This document shows, piece by piece, positions 8,176-14,544 of a DNA stretch of 36,708 nt; positions within the stretch are counted from its first letter, which is position 1; the number at the start of each line of letters is the position of its first letter. The position numbers and the translations under genes are program-made. Location: positions 1 to 36,708 of the IMG/VR virus record IMGVR_UViG_3300007735_000683. One strand, 5' to 3'. Below the pieces are notes generated by a model, which worked only from the letters and a program-made list of their open reading frames with translations, did not search any database and was not told the DNA's origin. This DNA is from a virus.

Positions 8176-10380
8176 ATGGCAACTAAAGAACCCACGCTAA
8201 AAGACATTTATTTGCTTGCTCAAAATCCATCTTTAGCTTCAAAGTTTGATGAGGTTTATGGGCCTGGAGCAGCAAATCAAGTTCTTAACAGTCAATCTAG
8301 AACTAATTTGATGACAGAAACCCGTCTGTCGCAACCAGTACCAAGGGCATCTTCCGCAAGCAATTATGCAGGAGCTGTTGCTAGAGGGTTAGTCGGTCCT
8401 GCTGTGGGTGCAGCATTAGGTGCTGCTGGTGGACCTGTTGGAATGTTAGCGGGACAGCTAGCACTTCCTGCTTCTGATGCTCTAACTAATTTGATAAATA
8501 TAGCACTTTCTGGAACTGAAAAACTGACAGATGCAAAAATGCCGCGCATGATGTCAACATCAGAAGGGCTGCAAAATTTGTTAACTGCAATAAAAGTTCC
8601 ACAAGCAGAAACGCCAATGCAACGGGCGGTCCAATCTGGAGCAGGTGCAGTTGGTGGAGTAGCCGCCAGCCTTCCAGGTCTAACACGCATGGCAACAACA
8701 GCCGTGACCCCAATGGGTAGAGCTTTGTCAGCGCAGGCGGCACAACAGCCTGCAGGTCAGTTAGCTGTAGCTGCACCAGCTGGGGCTGCTGGTCAATTGA
8801 CTGCTGAATTGTCTAAACCATATCTTGGAGATTTAGCGTCTACGGTTGCAGGTATGGGGTCAAGTGTTCTTGTTGGTGGATTGGGAATGCCAAAGCAACA
8901 ACGACCACCAGCCCCAATGACACAAGCTGATATCAGGGCTGCACTTGTTGCACAAAAAGCTAAAGACCTTGGGTTCACTGGAGAACTTTCATTAACTCCT
9001 GGTCAAGCTGGAACAAATAAAACAGCTCAACTTTTTGAGGCGGTTGCATCTACGTTGCCAGGTTCGGCTGGACAATTTAGAAAGAAATATGCAAAGCAAT
9101 CAGACTATGCAGAAAACCTGATCAATCAAATTGCCAATATGTTTGGTGGTATGCCAAAAGAGCCAGATGTAGCATTTTCATCTAGCGCACAAGCAATAAA
9201 AAACGCAACGTATAGAAATAAAGAATCAATTGGCAGCAGCATCAGAAATGTTGCATCTCAATCAGATATTGATTTAATGCGGACTCCAGACTTCCAAAAT
9301 CAGATTTTGGCTGCTAGACAAAAGTTGCAGGCTTTACCGCCAAGTATGCGTAAAGAACCATTGTTTCAGTCATTTGAAGAATTTTATTTTGGCAAGCAAA
9401 ATGATGATTTATTAGCAAAAATTTCTGAAACAATGAAGGGCACTGGAATGAGTCCTACTAATGCCAATTATAAAAAGACAGAAGCACAGGTACGCCAGGC
9501 TCTTTTAGACTCTGGAGTTCCAGAGTTTGAATATTTAGGTTATCAACAAAAAGGTTTGCTGCCTGGAGCAGACTATCAAGACCAGCGTGTTCTGTTTAGT
9601 GATTTGGCATTTAAAAACAAAGGCACAAAAATTGGAGAGGCTTTCAAAACTTTGAGAGATGCTTTAGATAACGCCAGAGATCAAAGTTTTATAAAAGATG
9701 GAATGATAGATCAAGTTGCAGAGTTAAAAAGACTAAGGTCATCTTATGGTCAAGCAAAGGAATTGAATGAAAGATTGGAGGTTGCTGGTGACAAAACAGC
9801 AACAAATTACATTTCCAACAATCAAGACAACATTGCAAATTTAGTTATTCCTTTAATGACAGCAGAGGAAAAACTTGCTTTAACTCAAGGAATATTGGCA
9901 GACATAAAGTTAAAGTCTCAAAACAATGCAGGTGACTTAGACATTACAAAGTTTGGCAAAGCTGTTATACAAACAAATGAGAGAACTCCATCTACACTTA
10001 AAAATATCTTAGGAGAAGAGCAAGCAACAAACTTAGTCAATCTTGCTGATATTGCACAATCAGCATTAAAGTCTAAAGTCCCAACATCAGGGAGTTCTGA
10101 ACGATTAAACATGATCAATTTGTTGACATCAACACCAGCAAAATTTGGTGCTGCAATGGCAAGTGGAACAGCATTAACAGGTGAGCCTATTCTTGGGACT
10201 GCCCTGGCTCTTGGAACACCTGCCTTGGCGTCAAAGATGTATTTGTCACCAACAGTACAAAATTTATACGACAAGTTGCGTATCAGAGACCCATTGTTAA
10301 ATTACATGGCAAACCCATTAGACCCAATGAGTCAATATATGCAAACTCCAGGTCTTTTGTATTCAGATTACGGCAATTAA
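8176..10380 (+). CDS. Putative large internal virion / ejection protein C
   Basis: A 734-residue protein starting 2 bases after the previous stop, with GGAAA before the ATG. A long hydrophobic Gly/Ala segment lies near residues 68-110, and a second Ala/Gly-rich segment near 165-240; the remainder is charged and helical. Size, position and the membrane-active-looking segments fit an ejection protein that enters the cell envelope with the DNA. I do not recognise a catalytic motif. The whole gene is AT-rich (line 9841-9900 has 20 G/C of 60), continuing the block that starts inside the previous gene. Confidence 0.6.
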   Translation: MATKEPTLKDIYLLAQNPSLASKFDEVYGPGAANQVLNSQSRTNLMTETRLSQPVPRASSASNYAGAVARGLVGPAVGAALGAAGGPVGMLAGQLALPASDALTNLINIALSGTEKLTDAKMPRMMSTSEGLQNLLTAIKVPQAETPMQRAVQSGAGAVGGVAASLPGLTRMATTAVTPMGRALSAQAAQQPAGQLAVAAPAGAAGQLTAELSKPYLGDLASTVAGMGSSVLVGGLGMPKQQRPPAPMTQADIRAALVAQKAKDLGFTGELSLTPGQAGTNKTAQLFEAVASTLPGSAGQFRKKYAKQSDYAENLINQIANMFGGMPKEPDVAFSSSAQAIKNATYRNKESIGSSIRNVASQSDIDLMRTPDFQNQILAARQKLQALPPSMRKEPLFQSFEEFYFGKQNDDLLAKISETMKGTGMSPTNANYKKTEAQVRQALLDSGVPEFEYLGYQQKGLLPGADYQDQRVLFSDLAFKNKGTKIGEAFKTLRDALDNARDQSFIKDGMIDQVAELKRLRSSYGQAKELNERLEVAGDKTATNYISNNQDNIANLVIPLMTAEEKLALTQGILADIKLKSQNNAGDLDITKFGKAVIQTNERTPSTLKNILGEEQATNLVNLADIAQSALKSKVPTSGSSERLNMINLLTSTPAKFGAAMASGTALTGEPILGTALALGTPALASKMYLSPTVQNLYDKLRIRDPLLNYMANPLDPMSQYMQTPGLLYSDYGN

Positions 10381-10397
10381 CTTTTGAAGGAACCAAA

Positions 10398-10712
10398 ATG
10401 AGCAAACTATCTCGGGACGACAACGGTCAGATCACAATCTTTGGAGCACTTGGCACCACCCAGGTGATGACGGTGACCGCCACCAGCGCTCAGTCCACGG
10501 CAGTGGCAACTGGCGTCACCATACTGCGGCTGGCGAATGGCTCTGCAGCGCATTGCCACTTTGCCATTGGCTCCAACCCCACCGCCAGTCTGACCACCTC
10601 ACCCATGCTGCCTGCAAACGCCGTTGAGTATGTGAGCTGCTCGAGTGGTGACAAGGTGGCTCTGATTCGAGGTGCAACTGCCACCGATGTGTCCATCACG
10701 CAGATTTCGTAG
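10398..10712 (+). CDS. Small beta-rich virion-associated protein
   Basis: A 104-residue Thr/Ala/Ser-rich protein with AAGGAA before the start. The pattern of short hydrophobic strands, a Cys-His pair and Asp-Lys-Val-Ala-Leu-Ile-Arg near the end resembles small phage structural proteins that are sometimes called decoration or tail proteins. The function is unknown. Composition returns abruptly to GC-rich here (37 of 60 at 10501-10560), unlike the preceding gene. Confidence 0.6.
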   Translation: MSKLSRDDNGQITIFGALGTTQVMTVTATSAQSTAVATGVTILRLANGSAAHCHFAIGSNPTASLTTSPMLPANAVEYVSCSSGDKVALIRGATATDVSITQIS

Positions 10713-10721
10713 GGGCGCGTC

Positions 10722-12884
10722 ATGGGACTGTTGGATGATGAGTTAGGCGCTGCGTTTGGCGTTTTCCCTCAGATGAAGCCCAGGCGCAGGTTCCAAGACC
10801 CAGAAGCATCAGCCAATGTTCCGCTGGATATCACCCGAGGGCGGCTGGCTGGATTGCTGGGGTTAATCCCTGACACATTGAACTTCATGGGCCGCAGCCC
10901 TATGCCAACTGAGATGTTCGGTGAGACGCAGTACGAGCCAGCGCAGCAGCTGCCCTATGGCTCCGAATATTATCTTGAGAATCTGCCACTCAAGCCAACG
11001 TCCAGGATTGGTGAAGTTGCTGGGCAAGCAGGTGCCTTTGTGCCTTTGAACCCGATGCCAGCAGCCAGAGCAGTTGCAGCTGGTGCCAGGGCGCTAGGGC
11101 CAACGGCAGTGCGGATGGGCGAGGGTTACCTGCAGCGGCAGGGGTTGATGCCTGGAGCAAAAGAGCCAGGAATGTCTTTAAGCAGTTTGATGGACAACCC
11201 GCAAGGATTAGCCAATTCAATTACAGAACAAAAAGTTCTTGCTGCACAAAATAAGGTAATGAAAAGCAAAGCATATGACGATTTGTCAAGCAAGCAAAAA
11301 GTTCAAGCGTTAGATTCAGTCAGAGCAAAAATTGAAAAAACTGGTGTTGTCAGAAAAAAATCTGATTTAATGAAAGTTGTTAATGGCGAAGAAGACATTG
11401 CTGATTCAATATTAACTAACGAGGCATTTAAGATTACTGGAGTAATTCCAAAATCAGTTGTTGATGATGCGTTGCTAACCAGAACCAGGATGAAAGCAGA
11501 ACCAGCAACAACCCCTGGTGCGAATGCAAGTAATCAAGAATGGAAAGCATGGGGCGAAAAACATGGCGTAAACATGACGCTAACTGAACCAAAATCGTTA
11601 GGGATTACTGATTTGACCAGCAAACGTGAAGTTCAGATACCAGGTGGTTTGGAAGGCACATTTACAATTCCAGATATGTTCTGGATGAAAGCCAACAATA
11701 TTGACCCAGCATCATTGCCAAAAGAAACCCATGATGCGTTGATGAAAAAATTGATACGGACGCACAAAGTAGAAAACCCAGATCAAGTTGACGTTTTCAA
11801 TCGGTTAAATTTTGCTTTGTTGTCCCCCAATGCACCGCTAACCCCCAACGAGTTTTTAGCTCAGCGGCTCCGTTTGACCAACATGGATGAGTTGCAGGCA
11901 TTGGCTGGGCGAGTCGATGAGCCTGGACTAGGTAGGACAGCACAAGAACAAACGGGAGTGCAAGCAGCTGCTCGAGGCGGCATGGGCGTGTTAGGCACTG
12001 CTAATCTAGGCAACCAGGCAATGCTGGCAAAGTTGATTCTGCAAAAACCAGAAATGTTCCAGATGGCCCCCGGCGAGACAATGCGAGATGTGACCATCAG
12101 GGTAATGAACCAGGTGCCTGGGCTAGGTCCGAAAACAGCATCACTTGGCACCCCTTGGCTAAACTTGGAAAAGGCCAATACGTCAGCAGTTGACCTTCAT
12201 ATGATTCGTCACTCATTCAATCGGATGTTAGATGACCCGGTAGTTGGTGAAGCGTTTGTCAAACGGATGGCAGGAAAATTAAAAGTAGAGCCAAACAAAA
12301 CAGCAATTTTAGAAAAACCTGCCCAAGAGGTTGAAGATGCCGCAATTGATGTTATTGGCGGTTCATCATTGGCAAAAATGTATCGGACAAAATCTGGTGA
12401 ATTGAATGCAATCCCAGACATTGCAACGCCTGACAAATTGGCGTATGAGCCAAAACAAATACAAGATTTCAACCCTTTTTACAAACGAGTGGTTGACTAT
12501 GTAGATGAGTCAAGGGGAATGAATCCTGAGTTGGAGTTGTTTCCAGAGCAATGGCGCAAGTGGGACATTTACCGCCAGCGCATAGAACCGCATGAATTTG
12601 CCCATCCTGACTACCGATCATTGCCGCGGCAGTCCTGGACTGAAATGCGGGATGCTTTGACTGCTCACAAGCAAGCTGGCTACACACAAGCTGACAATCC
12701 AGTGATGGCACCAACTGATTGGCGCAAGCTGTATTACGGCAGCATACCCCCATTAGGTGTAGGTGCCGTGATGCAAGACAATGAAATGCCCGAGGCCGTG
12801 CGCCAGTACATGGCAGACCCAGTACCAAGTCTATTGCAAGATGAAGATGAACGCAAGAAACTAGGTGGCTTGCTGTACCGCTAA
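10722..12884 (+). CDS. Large protein with HhH-GPD glycosylase-like motif
   Basis: A 720-residue protein, last gene of the ejection-type block. Residues 1-150 resemble N-termini of large phage virion or polyvalent proteins. Near the middle, Val465-Pro-Gly-Leu-Gly-Pro-Lys471-Thr-Ala473 is followed by Ala489-Val-Asp491-Leu-His-Met-Ile-Arg496. This matches the helix-hairpin-helix and Val-Asp-x-His-x-x-Arg signature of HhH-GPD DNA glycosylase/AP lyases. Lys471 and Asp491 occupy the positions of E. coli Nth Lys120 and Asp138. No Fe-S cysteine cluster is visible. Codons about 150-600 are AT-rich (20 of 60 at 11341-11400) inside GC-rich flanks. It may act on DNA delivered with the virion; this is a hypothesis. 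Confidence 0.6.
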   Translation: MGLLDDELGAAFGVFPQMKPRRRFQDPEASANVPLDITRGRLAGLLGLIPDTLNFMGRSPMPTEMFGETQYEPAQQLPYGSEYYLENLPLKPTSRIGEVAGQAGAFVPLNPMPAARAVAAGARALGPTAVRMGEGYLQRQGLMPGAKEPGMSLSSLMDNPQGLANSITEQKVLAAQNKVMKSKAYDDLSSKQKVQALDSVRAKIEKTGVVRKKSDLMKVVNGEEDIADSILTNEAFKITGVIPKSVVDDALLTRTRMKAEPATTPGANASNQEWKAWGEKHGVNMTLTEPKSLGITDLTSKREVQIPGGLEGTFTIPDMFWMKANNIDPASLPKETHDALMKKLIRTHKVENPDQVDVFNRLNFALLSPNAPLTPNEFLAQRLRLTNMDELQALAGRVDEPGLGRTAQEQTGVQAAARGGMGVLGTANLGNQAMLAKLILQKPEMFQMAPGETMRDVTIRVMNQVPGLGPKTASLGTPWLNLEKANTSAVDLHMIRHSFNRMLDDPVVGEAFVKRMAGKLKVEPNKTAILEKPAQEVEDAAIDVIGGSSLAKMYRTKSGELNAIPDIATPDKLAYEPKQIQDFNPFYKRVVDYVDESRGMNPELELFPEQWRKWDIYRQRIEPHEFAHPDYRSLPRQSWTEMRDALTAHKQAGYTQADNPVMAPTDWRKLYYGSIPPLGVGAVMQDNEMPEAVRQYMADPVPSLLQDEDERKKLGGLLYR

Positions 12885-13096
12885 GGATGCGGGCAATCAT
12901 CTGGCACAAACGCCAGGCAGTGGACGGCTGCGTACTTGGTCCTGGTCTGCACCCAGCGGTCGATGTAGGTGTCTGGCATCAGCGCCAGGCTACGGCTGAT
13001 TTGGGATGGCCCAATGTTGAGCGCAAACGACAGTTCCAGCGCGGTCATGCCATCAGGCGCTTGAGCCAAGGCGTCACGAATGCGTTTTGATATCAC
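12881..13096 (-). CDS. Small helix-turn-helix protein
   Basis: A 71-residue protein on the minus strand that converges on the preceding plus-strand gene; the two stops overlap. A winged-helix-like region is visible: Leu-Glu-Leu-Ser-Phe-Ala-Leu-Asn-Ile-Gly-Pro-Ser-Gln-Ile-Ser-Arg-Ser-Leu, consistent with a DNA-binding recognition helix. I chose GTG at 13096, which overlaps the upstream TGA by four bases and has GAGGAT eight bases before it; GTG at 13099 is an alternative. It is a candidate regulator, the last gene of the leftward operon. Confidence 0.7.
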   Translation of the reverse strand: MISKRIRDALAQAPDGMTALELSFALNIGPSQISRSLALMPDTYIDRWVQTRTKYAAVHCLAFVPDDCPHP

Positions 13097-13188
13097 CACG
13101 GCGCATCCTCAAAATTCTCAGGGTTGAACGGGATGGGTTTGGCTGGCTGCGCTGGTGGCAACTCGGTAGGAAAGGGCCAGTTATCCAT
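13093..13188 (-). CDS. 31-aa Pro-rich peptide
   Basis: A tiny gene with an excellent AAGGAG site (13196-13201 on the minus strand) seven bases before its ATG. The 31-residue product is Pro-rich with three Trp/Phe clusters and an acidic end. Its stop is coupled to the HTH gene start, and its start overlaps the end of the 25-aa ORF. The function is unknown. The tight coupling on both sides is the main support that it is expressed. Confidence 0.5.
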   Translation of the reverse strand: MDNWPFPTELPPAQPAKPIPFNPENFEDAPW

Positions 13189-13258
13189 TGTTTCGCTCCT
13201 TGAGTTTGGCTTCAATGTACTCACGCAATTCGTCAAACTCATCGTCTTCAGTGATCAT
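13181..13258 (-). CDS. 25-aa acidic peptide
   Basis: A short ORF with AGGG seven bases before ATG. The product is acidic at the start (Glu-Asp-Asp-Glu) and helical (Leu-Arg-Glu-Tyr-Ile-Glu-Ala-Lys-Leu-Lys-Glu). It overlaps the end of the 75-aa gene upstream and the start of the 31-aa gene downstream. Its coding status rests on spacing and the ribosome site only; it could instead be a leader that positions ribosomes for the next gene. Confidence 0.4.
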   Translation of the reverse strand: MITEDDEFDELREYIEAKLKERNNG

Positions 13259-13475
13259 TTTTTTCCCTTAATGCTTTTTCAATAGCCTCGTATGTTTCCT
13301 TACCCCACACTGATCTGCCGTAAGGGTAGAGGTGTTTTATTTCCTCATCCGTCAGCCCCTGCCACGGGCGTTGTGGTGCTTTCTTGCCATCTATGTGTAT
13401 TACTTTAATGCTGTCAAACGCCTGCTTGCCTTTGCTAAAAAAATCTTTTTCTTTGCCAGTGCTGTTGTCCTTCAT
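13248..13475 (-). CDS. 75-aa hypothetical protein of leftward operon
   Basis: The start at 13475 overlaps the upstream stop (ATGA) and follows GGGGGA. The 75-residue product is charged, with Leu-Thr-Asp-Glu-Glu-Ile-Lys-His-Leu-Tyr-Pro and a C-terminal Ala-Ile-Glu-Lys-Ala-Leu-Arg-Glu-Lys-Asn helix. This end is common in small early phage proteins, but I cannot assign a function. An upstream in-frame extension to 13562 exists but would overlap the whole TM peptide gene, so I reject it. Confidence 0.6.
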   Translation of the reverse strand: MKDNSTGKEKDFFSKGKQAFDSIKVIHIDGKKAPQRPWQGLTDEEIKHLYPYGRSVWGKETYEAIEKALREKNDH

Positions 13476-13594
13476 AGCATCCCCCACAAGAATCCAGCCA
13501 GCCCTGCAATGCCGACCAGAGCAAGCAAAAACACAACCACATGGGCAACCAAGTATGCCCACATCATCAGTTCATATTCATCGTTGTCATTCAT
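13472..13594 (-). CDS. 40-aa single-pass membrane peptide
   Basis: A short gene with AGGGGATT before ATG. Residues 1-9 are acidic and polar; residues 12-40 form one long hydrophobic segment with a Gly-x-x-Gly pattern. The product would span the inner membrane with its acidic N-terminus probably outside the hydrophobic core. The stop couples to the next gene by ATGA. Possible roles include host-interference or superinfection exclusion, as for other early phage micro-membrane proteins; this is speculation. Confidence 0.55.
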   Translation of the reverse strand: MNDNDEYELMMWAYLVAHVVVFLLALVGIAGLAGFLWGML

Positions 13595-13595
13595 T

Positions 13596-13808
13596 TCAAT
13601 CCCCTGCTGCCAAGGTGTGCCGAGGCCACAGGAAGGCGCTGCTTTGAACAGCACCAGCATCCTTCAACTGCTCCACAGTCCACAGCTTCATTGGCGTTAT
13701 CTTGGTATGCCCTGGCGTAACGTAGCAGGGGAGGGTGTAATGCGGCAAGAGTTTGATGCCGTTTAAGATGAACACTGTGTGTTCTACCAATTCCAATCTG
13801 TCAGTCAT
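13596..13808 (-). CDS. 70-aa hypothetical protein of leftward operon
   Basis: ATG at 13808 is preceded by GAAGG, so I prefer it to the longer reading from 13850. The product has a beta-rich first half (Val-Phe-Ile-Leu-Asn-Gly-Ile-Lys-Leu) and a short helix (Trp-Thr-Val-Glu-Gln-Leu-Lys-Asp). No family is recognised. Its start overlaps the end of the neighbouring membrane-protein gene (stop at 13805-13807). Confidence 0.6.
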   Translation of the reverse strand: MTDRLELVEHTVFILNGIKLLPHYTLPCYVTPGHTKITPMKLWTVEQLKDAGAVQSSAFLWPRHTLAAGD

Positions 13809-14014
13809 AATTGCACCTTCTTTGTTTTCAAACCACGATGTGTAAAACACTGGATGCTGCCATCGTCTAACAGTTTCCAGCCTGCGTTCTCACCGCACAT
13901 TTTCTGAATCTTTTCCTCTGCTGTGTCCACCCTAGCCTCATGCTCAGATGGACCGTCCAGCAGATAGGATGCTGATAGCACCAAGGCCACCAGCCCAGCT
14001 GCCAGCCAATTCAC
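13805..14014 (-). CDS. Small membrane-anchored protein with two Cys
   Basis: A 69-residue protein with GTG start overlapping the upstream TGA. Residues 2-18 form a hydrophobic N-terminal segment, a membrane anchor or signal sequence. The rest would be exported: a helical acidic stretch, then a conserved-looking Met-Cys-Gly-x-Asn-Ala-x-Trp ... Asp-Gly-Ser-Ile-Gln-Cys-x-Thr module. I recall this Cys-containing module from other proteobacterial phage small proteins; the two cysteines could pair in the periplasm. The function is unknown. Confidence 0.65.
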   Translation of the reverse strand: MNWLAAGLVALVLSASYLLDGPSEHEARVDTAEEKIQKMCGENAGWKLLDDGSIQCFTHRGLKTKKVQL

Positions 14015-14160
14015 GATTCACCCCTGCCACGGCAAGTCAGGCACACACTGCCATCAAACTCGCCCTCGCCAGAGCCTTCACAGGAATCGCAGATGTCAGT
14101 TTCTTGCGGATCATAGTCATTGCTCATGTATTGAGCCAGGTCTTCGTCATAGTCGTTCAT
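14011..14160 (-). CDS. Small CxxC zinc-knuckle protein, first gene of leftward operon
   Basis: A 49-residue acidic protein with AAGGA before ATG 14160. The C-terminal half holds Cys-Asp-Ser-Cys-Glu-Gly-Ser-Gly and Cys-Leu-Thr-Cys-Arg-Gly-Arg-Gly, two DnaJ-type CxxCxGxG knuckles that probably bind one zinc. It is the first gene after the leftward promoter at 14211-14238. The role is unknown; such knuckles are found in small phage proteins that bind host factors. Confidence 0.7.
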   Translation of the reverse strand: MNDYDEDLAQYMSNDYDPQETDICDSCEGSGEGEFDGSVCLTCRGRGES

Positions 14161-14210
14161 GGTGTTGTCCTTGGTTAAGACCCTATGCACAGTGCGAGGG
14201 CTTGAGTAGG

Positions 14211-14238
14211 AGTCTAGCATTGTGCTAGTGACTGTCAA
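14211..14238 (-). promoter_or_regulatory. Leftward early promoter
   Basis: Read on the minus strand, TTGACA (14238-14233) is a perfect -35 box, followed by a 16-bp spacer and an extended -10, TGC plus TAGACT (14219-14211). Transcription would start near 14204, about 43 bases before the first ATG at 14160. The TGCTAGACT nine-mer is shared exactly with the rightward promoter. Confidence 0.75.
14214..14228. promoter_or_regulatory. Operator O1, inverted repeat CTAGCA-N3-TGCTAG
   Basis: A perfect 6-bp inverted repeat with a 3-base spacer lies between the -35 and -10 boxes of the leftward promoter and overlaps its -10. A near-identical core, TAGCA-N3-TGCTA, lies in the same position at the rightward promoter. 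A bound dimer would block RNA polymerase. The likely ligand is the YdaS-like protein at 14338 or the HTH protein at 12881; which one cannot be told from sequence. Confidence 0.7.
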
Positions 14239-14268
14239 GCACCTAAACAAAAATATTTACTATGACAA

Positions 14269-14280
14269 ACCCTTAAGGGT
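14269..14280. promoter_or_regulatory. 12-bp perfect palindrome in control region
   Basis: ACCCTTAAGGGT is a perfect 12-bp palindrome in the AT-rich centre between the two divergent promoters. It is different in sequence from the TAGCA/TGCTA operators, so it may bind another dimeric regulator. No gene covers it. Confidence 0.45.
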
Positions 14281-14299
14281 AAACACCTAGCCAAATTCC

Positions 14300-14330
14300 T
14301 TGACTTGACGCTATAGCAATCTGCTAGACT
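14300..14330 (+). promoter_or_regulatory. Rightward early promoter for leaderless mRNA
   Basis: The extended -10 TGC-TAGACT occupies 14322-14330. A TTGACT at 14300-14305 (19-bp spacer) and a TTGACG at 14305-14310 (14-bp spacer) are imperfectly spaced -35 candidates, so the extended -10 may matter most. Only seven bases separate the -10 from ATG 14338, so transcription should start on or next to the start codon and the mRNA would be leaderless. Confidence 0.65.
14314..14326. promoter_or_regulatory. Operator O2, inverted repeat TAGCA-N3-TGCTA
   Basis: A perfect 5-bp inverted repeat with a 3-base spacer overlaps the -10 of the rightward promoter. It has the same core as O1 and the same placement relative to the -10 element. 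This implies that one repressor controls both divergent transcripts. Confidence 0.7.
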
Positions 14331-14337
14331 CTTTCGC

Positions 14338-14544
14338 ATGGACAACAAATTGACAGCAACAGAGCGCCAAGAACTTGCCGACCTAGTCGGCTTAAATGAG
14401 CAGTGGCTTTATCAGTGCTTGACTGGTAGGCGGGACATGAGTCCAGCAGAGGCCATCCGAGTGGAGGCTGCGTCTGGTGGCAGCGTCACCCGCCAGATGC
14501 TGTGCCAGGGAACCTGGGCCAAGATTTGGCCTGAGTTGGCATGA
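14338..14544 (+). CDS. YdaS/Cro-like transcriptional regulator
   Basis: A 68-residue HTH protein. Residues about 10-34 form the helix-turn-helix (Leu-Ala-Asp-Leu-Val-Gly-Leu-Asn-Glu-Gln-Trp-Leu-Tyr-Gln-Cys-Leu-Thr-Gly-Arg-Arg), followed by Ile-Arg-Val-Glu-Ala-Ala-Ser-Gly-Gly-Ser-Val-Thr-Arg and a Trp-x-x-Ile-Trp-Pro-Glu-Leu end, a pattern I know from YdaS-antitoxin/Cro-like proteins of Burkholderiales phages. It is the first gene of the rightward operon, seems leaderless, and overlaps the methyltransferase start by ATGA. It probably binds the operators at 14214 and 14314. Confidence 0.8.
   Translation: MDNKLTATERQELADLVGLNEQWLYQCLTGRRDMSPAEAIRVEAASGGSVTRQMLCQGTWAKIWPELA

Noticed and set aside
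13332-13766. 144-codon plus-strand frame across the leftward operon
   Set aside because: It opposes four minus-strand genes that have ribosome sites and 4-base overlaps, and its product is an unpatterned Ser/Phe/Tyr mix.
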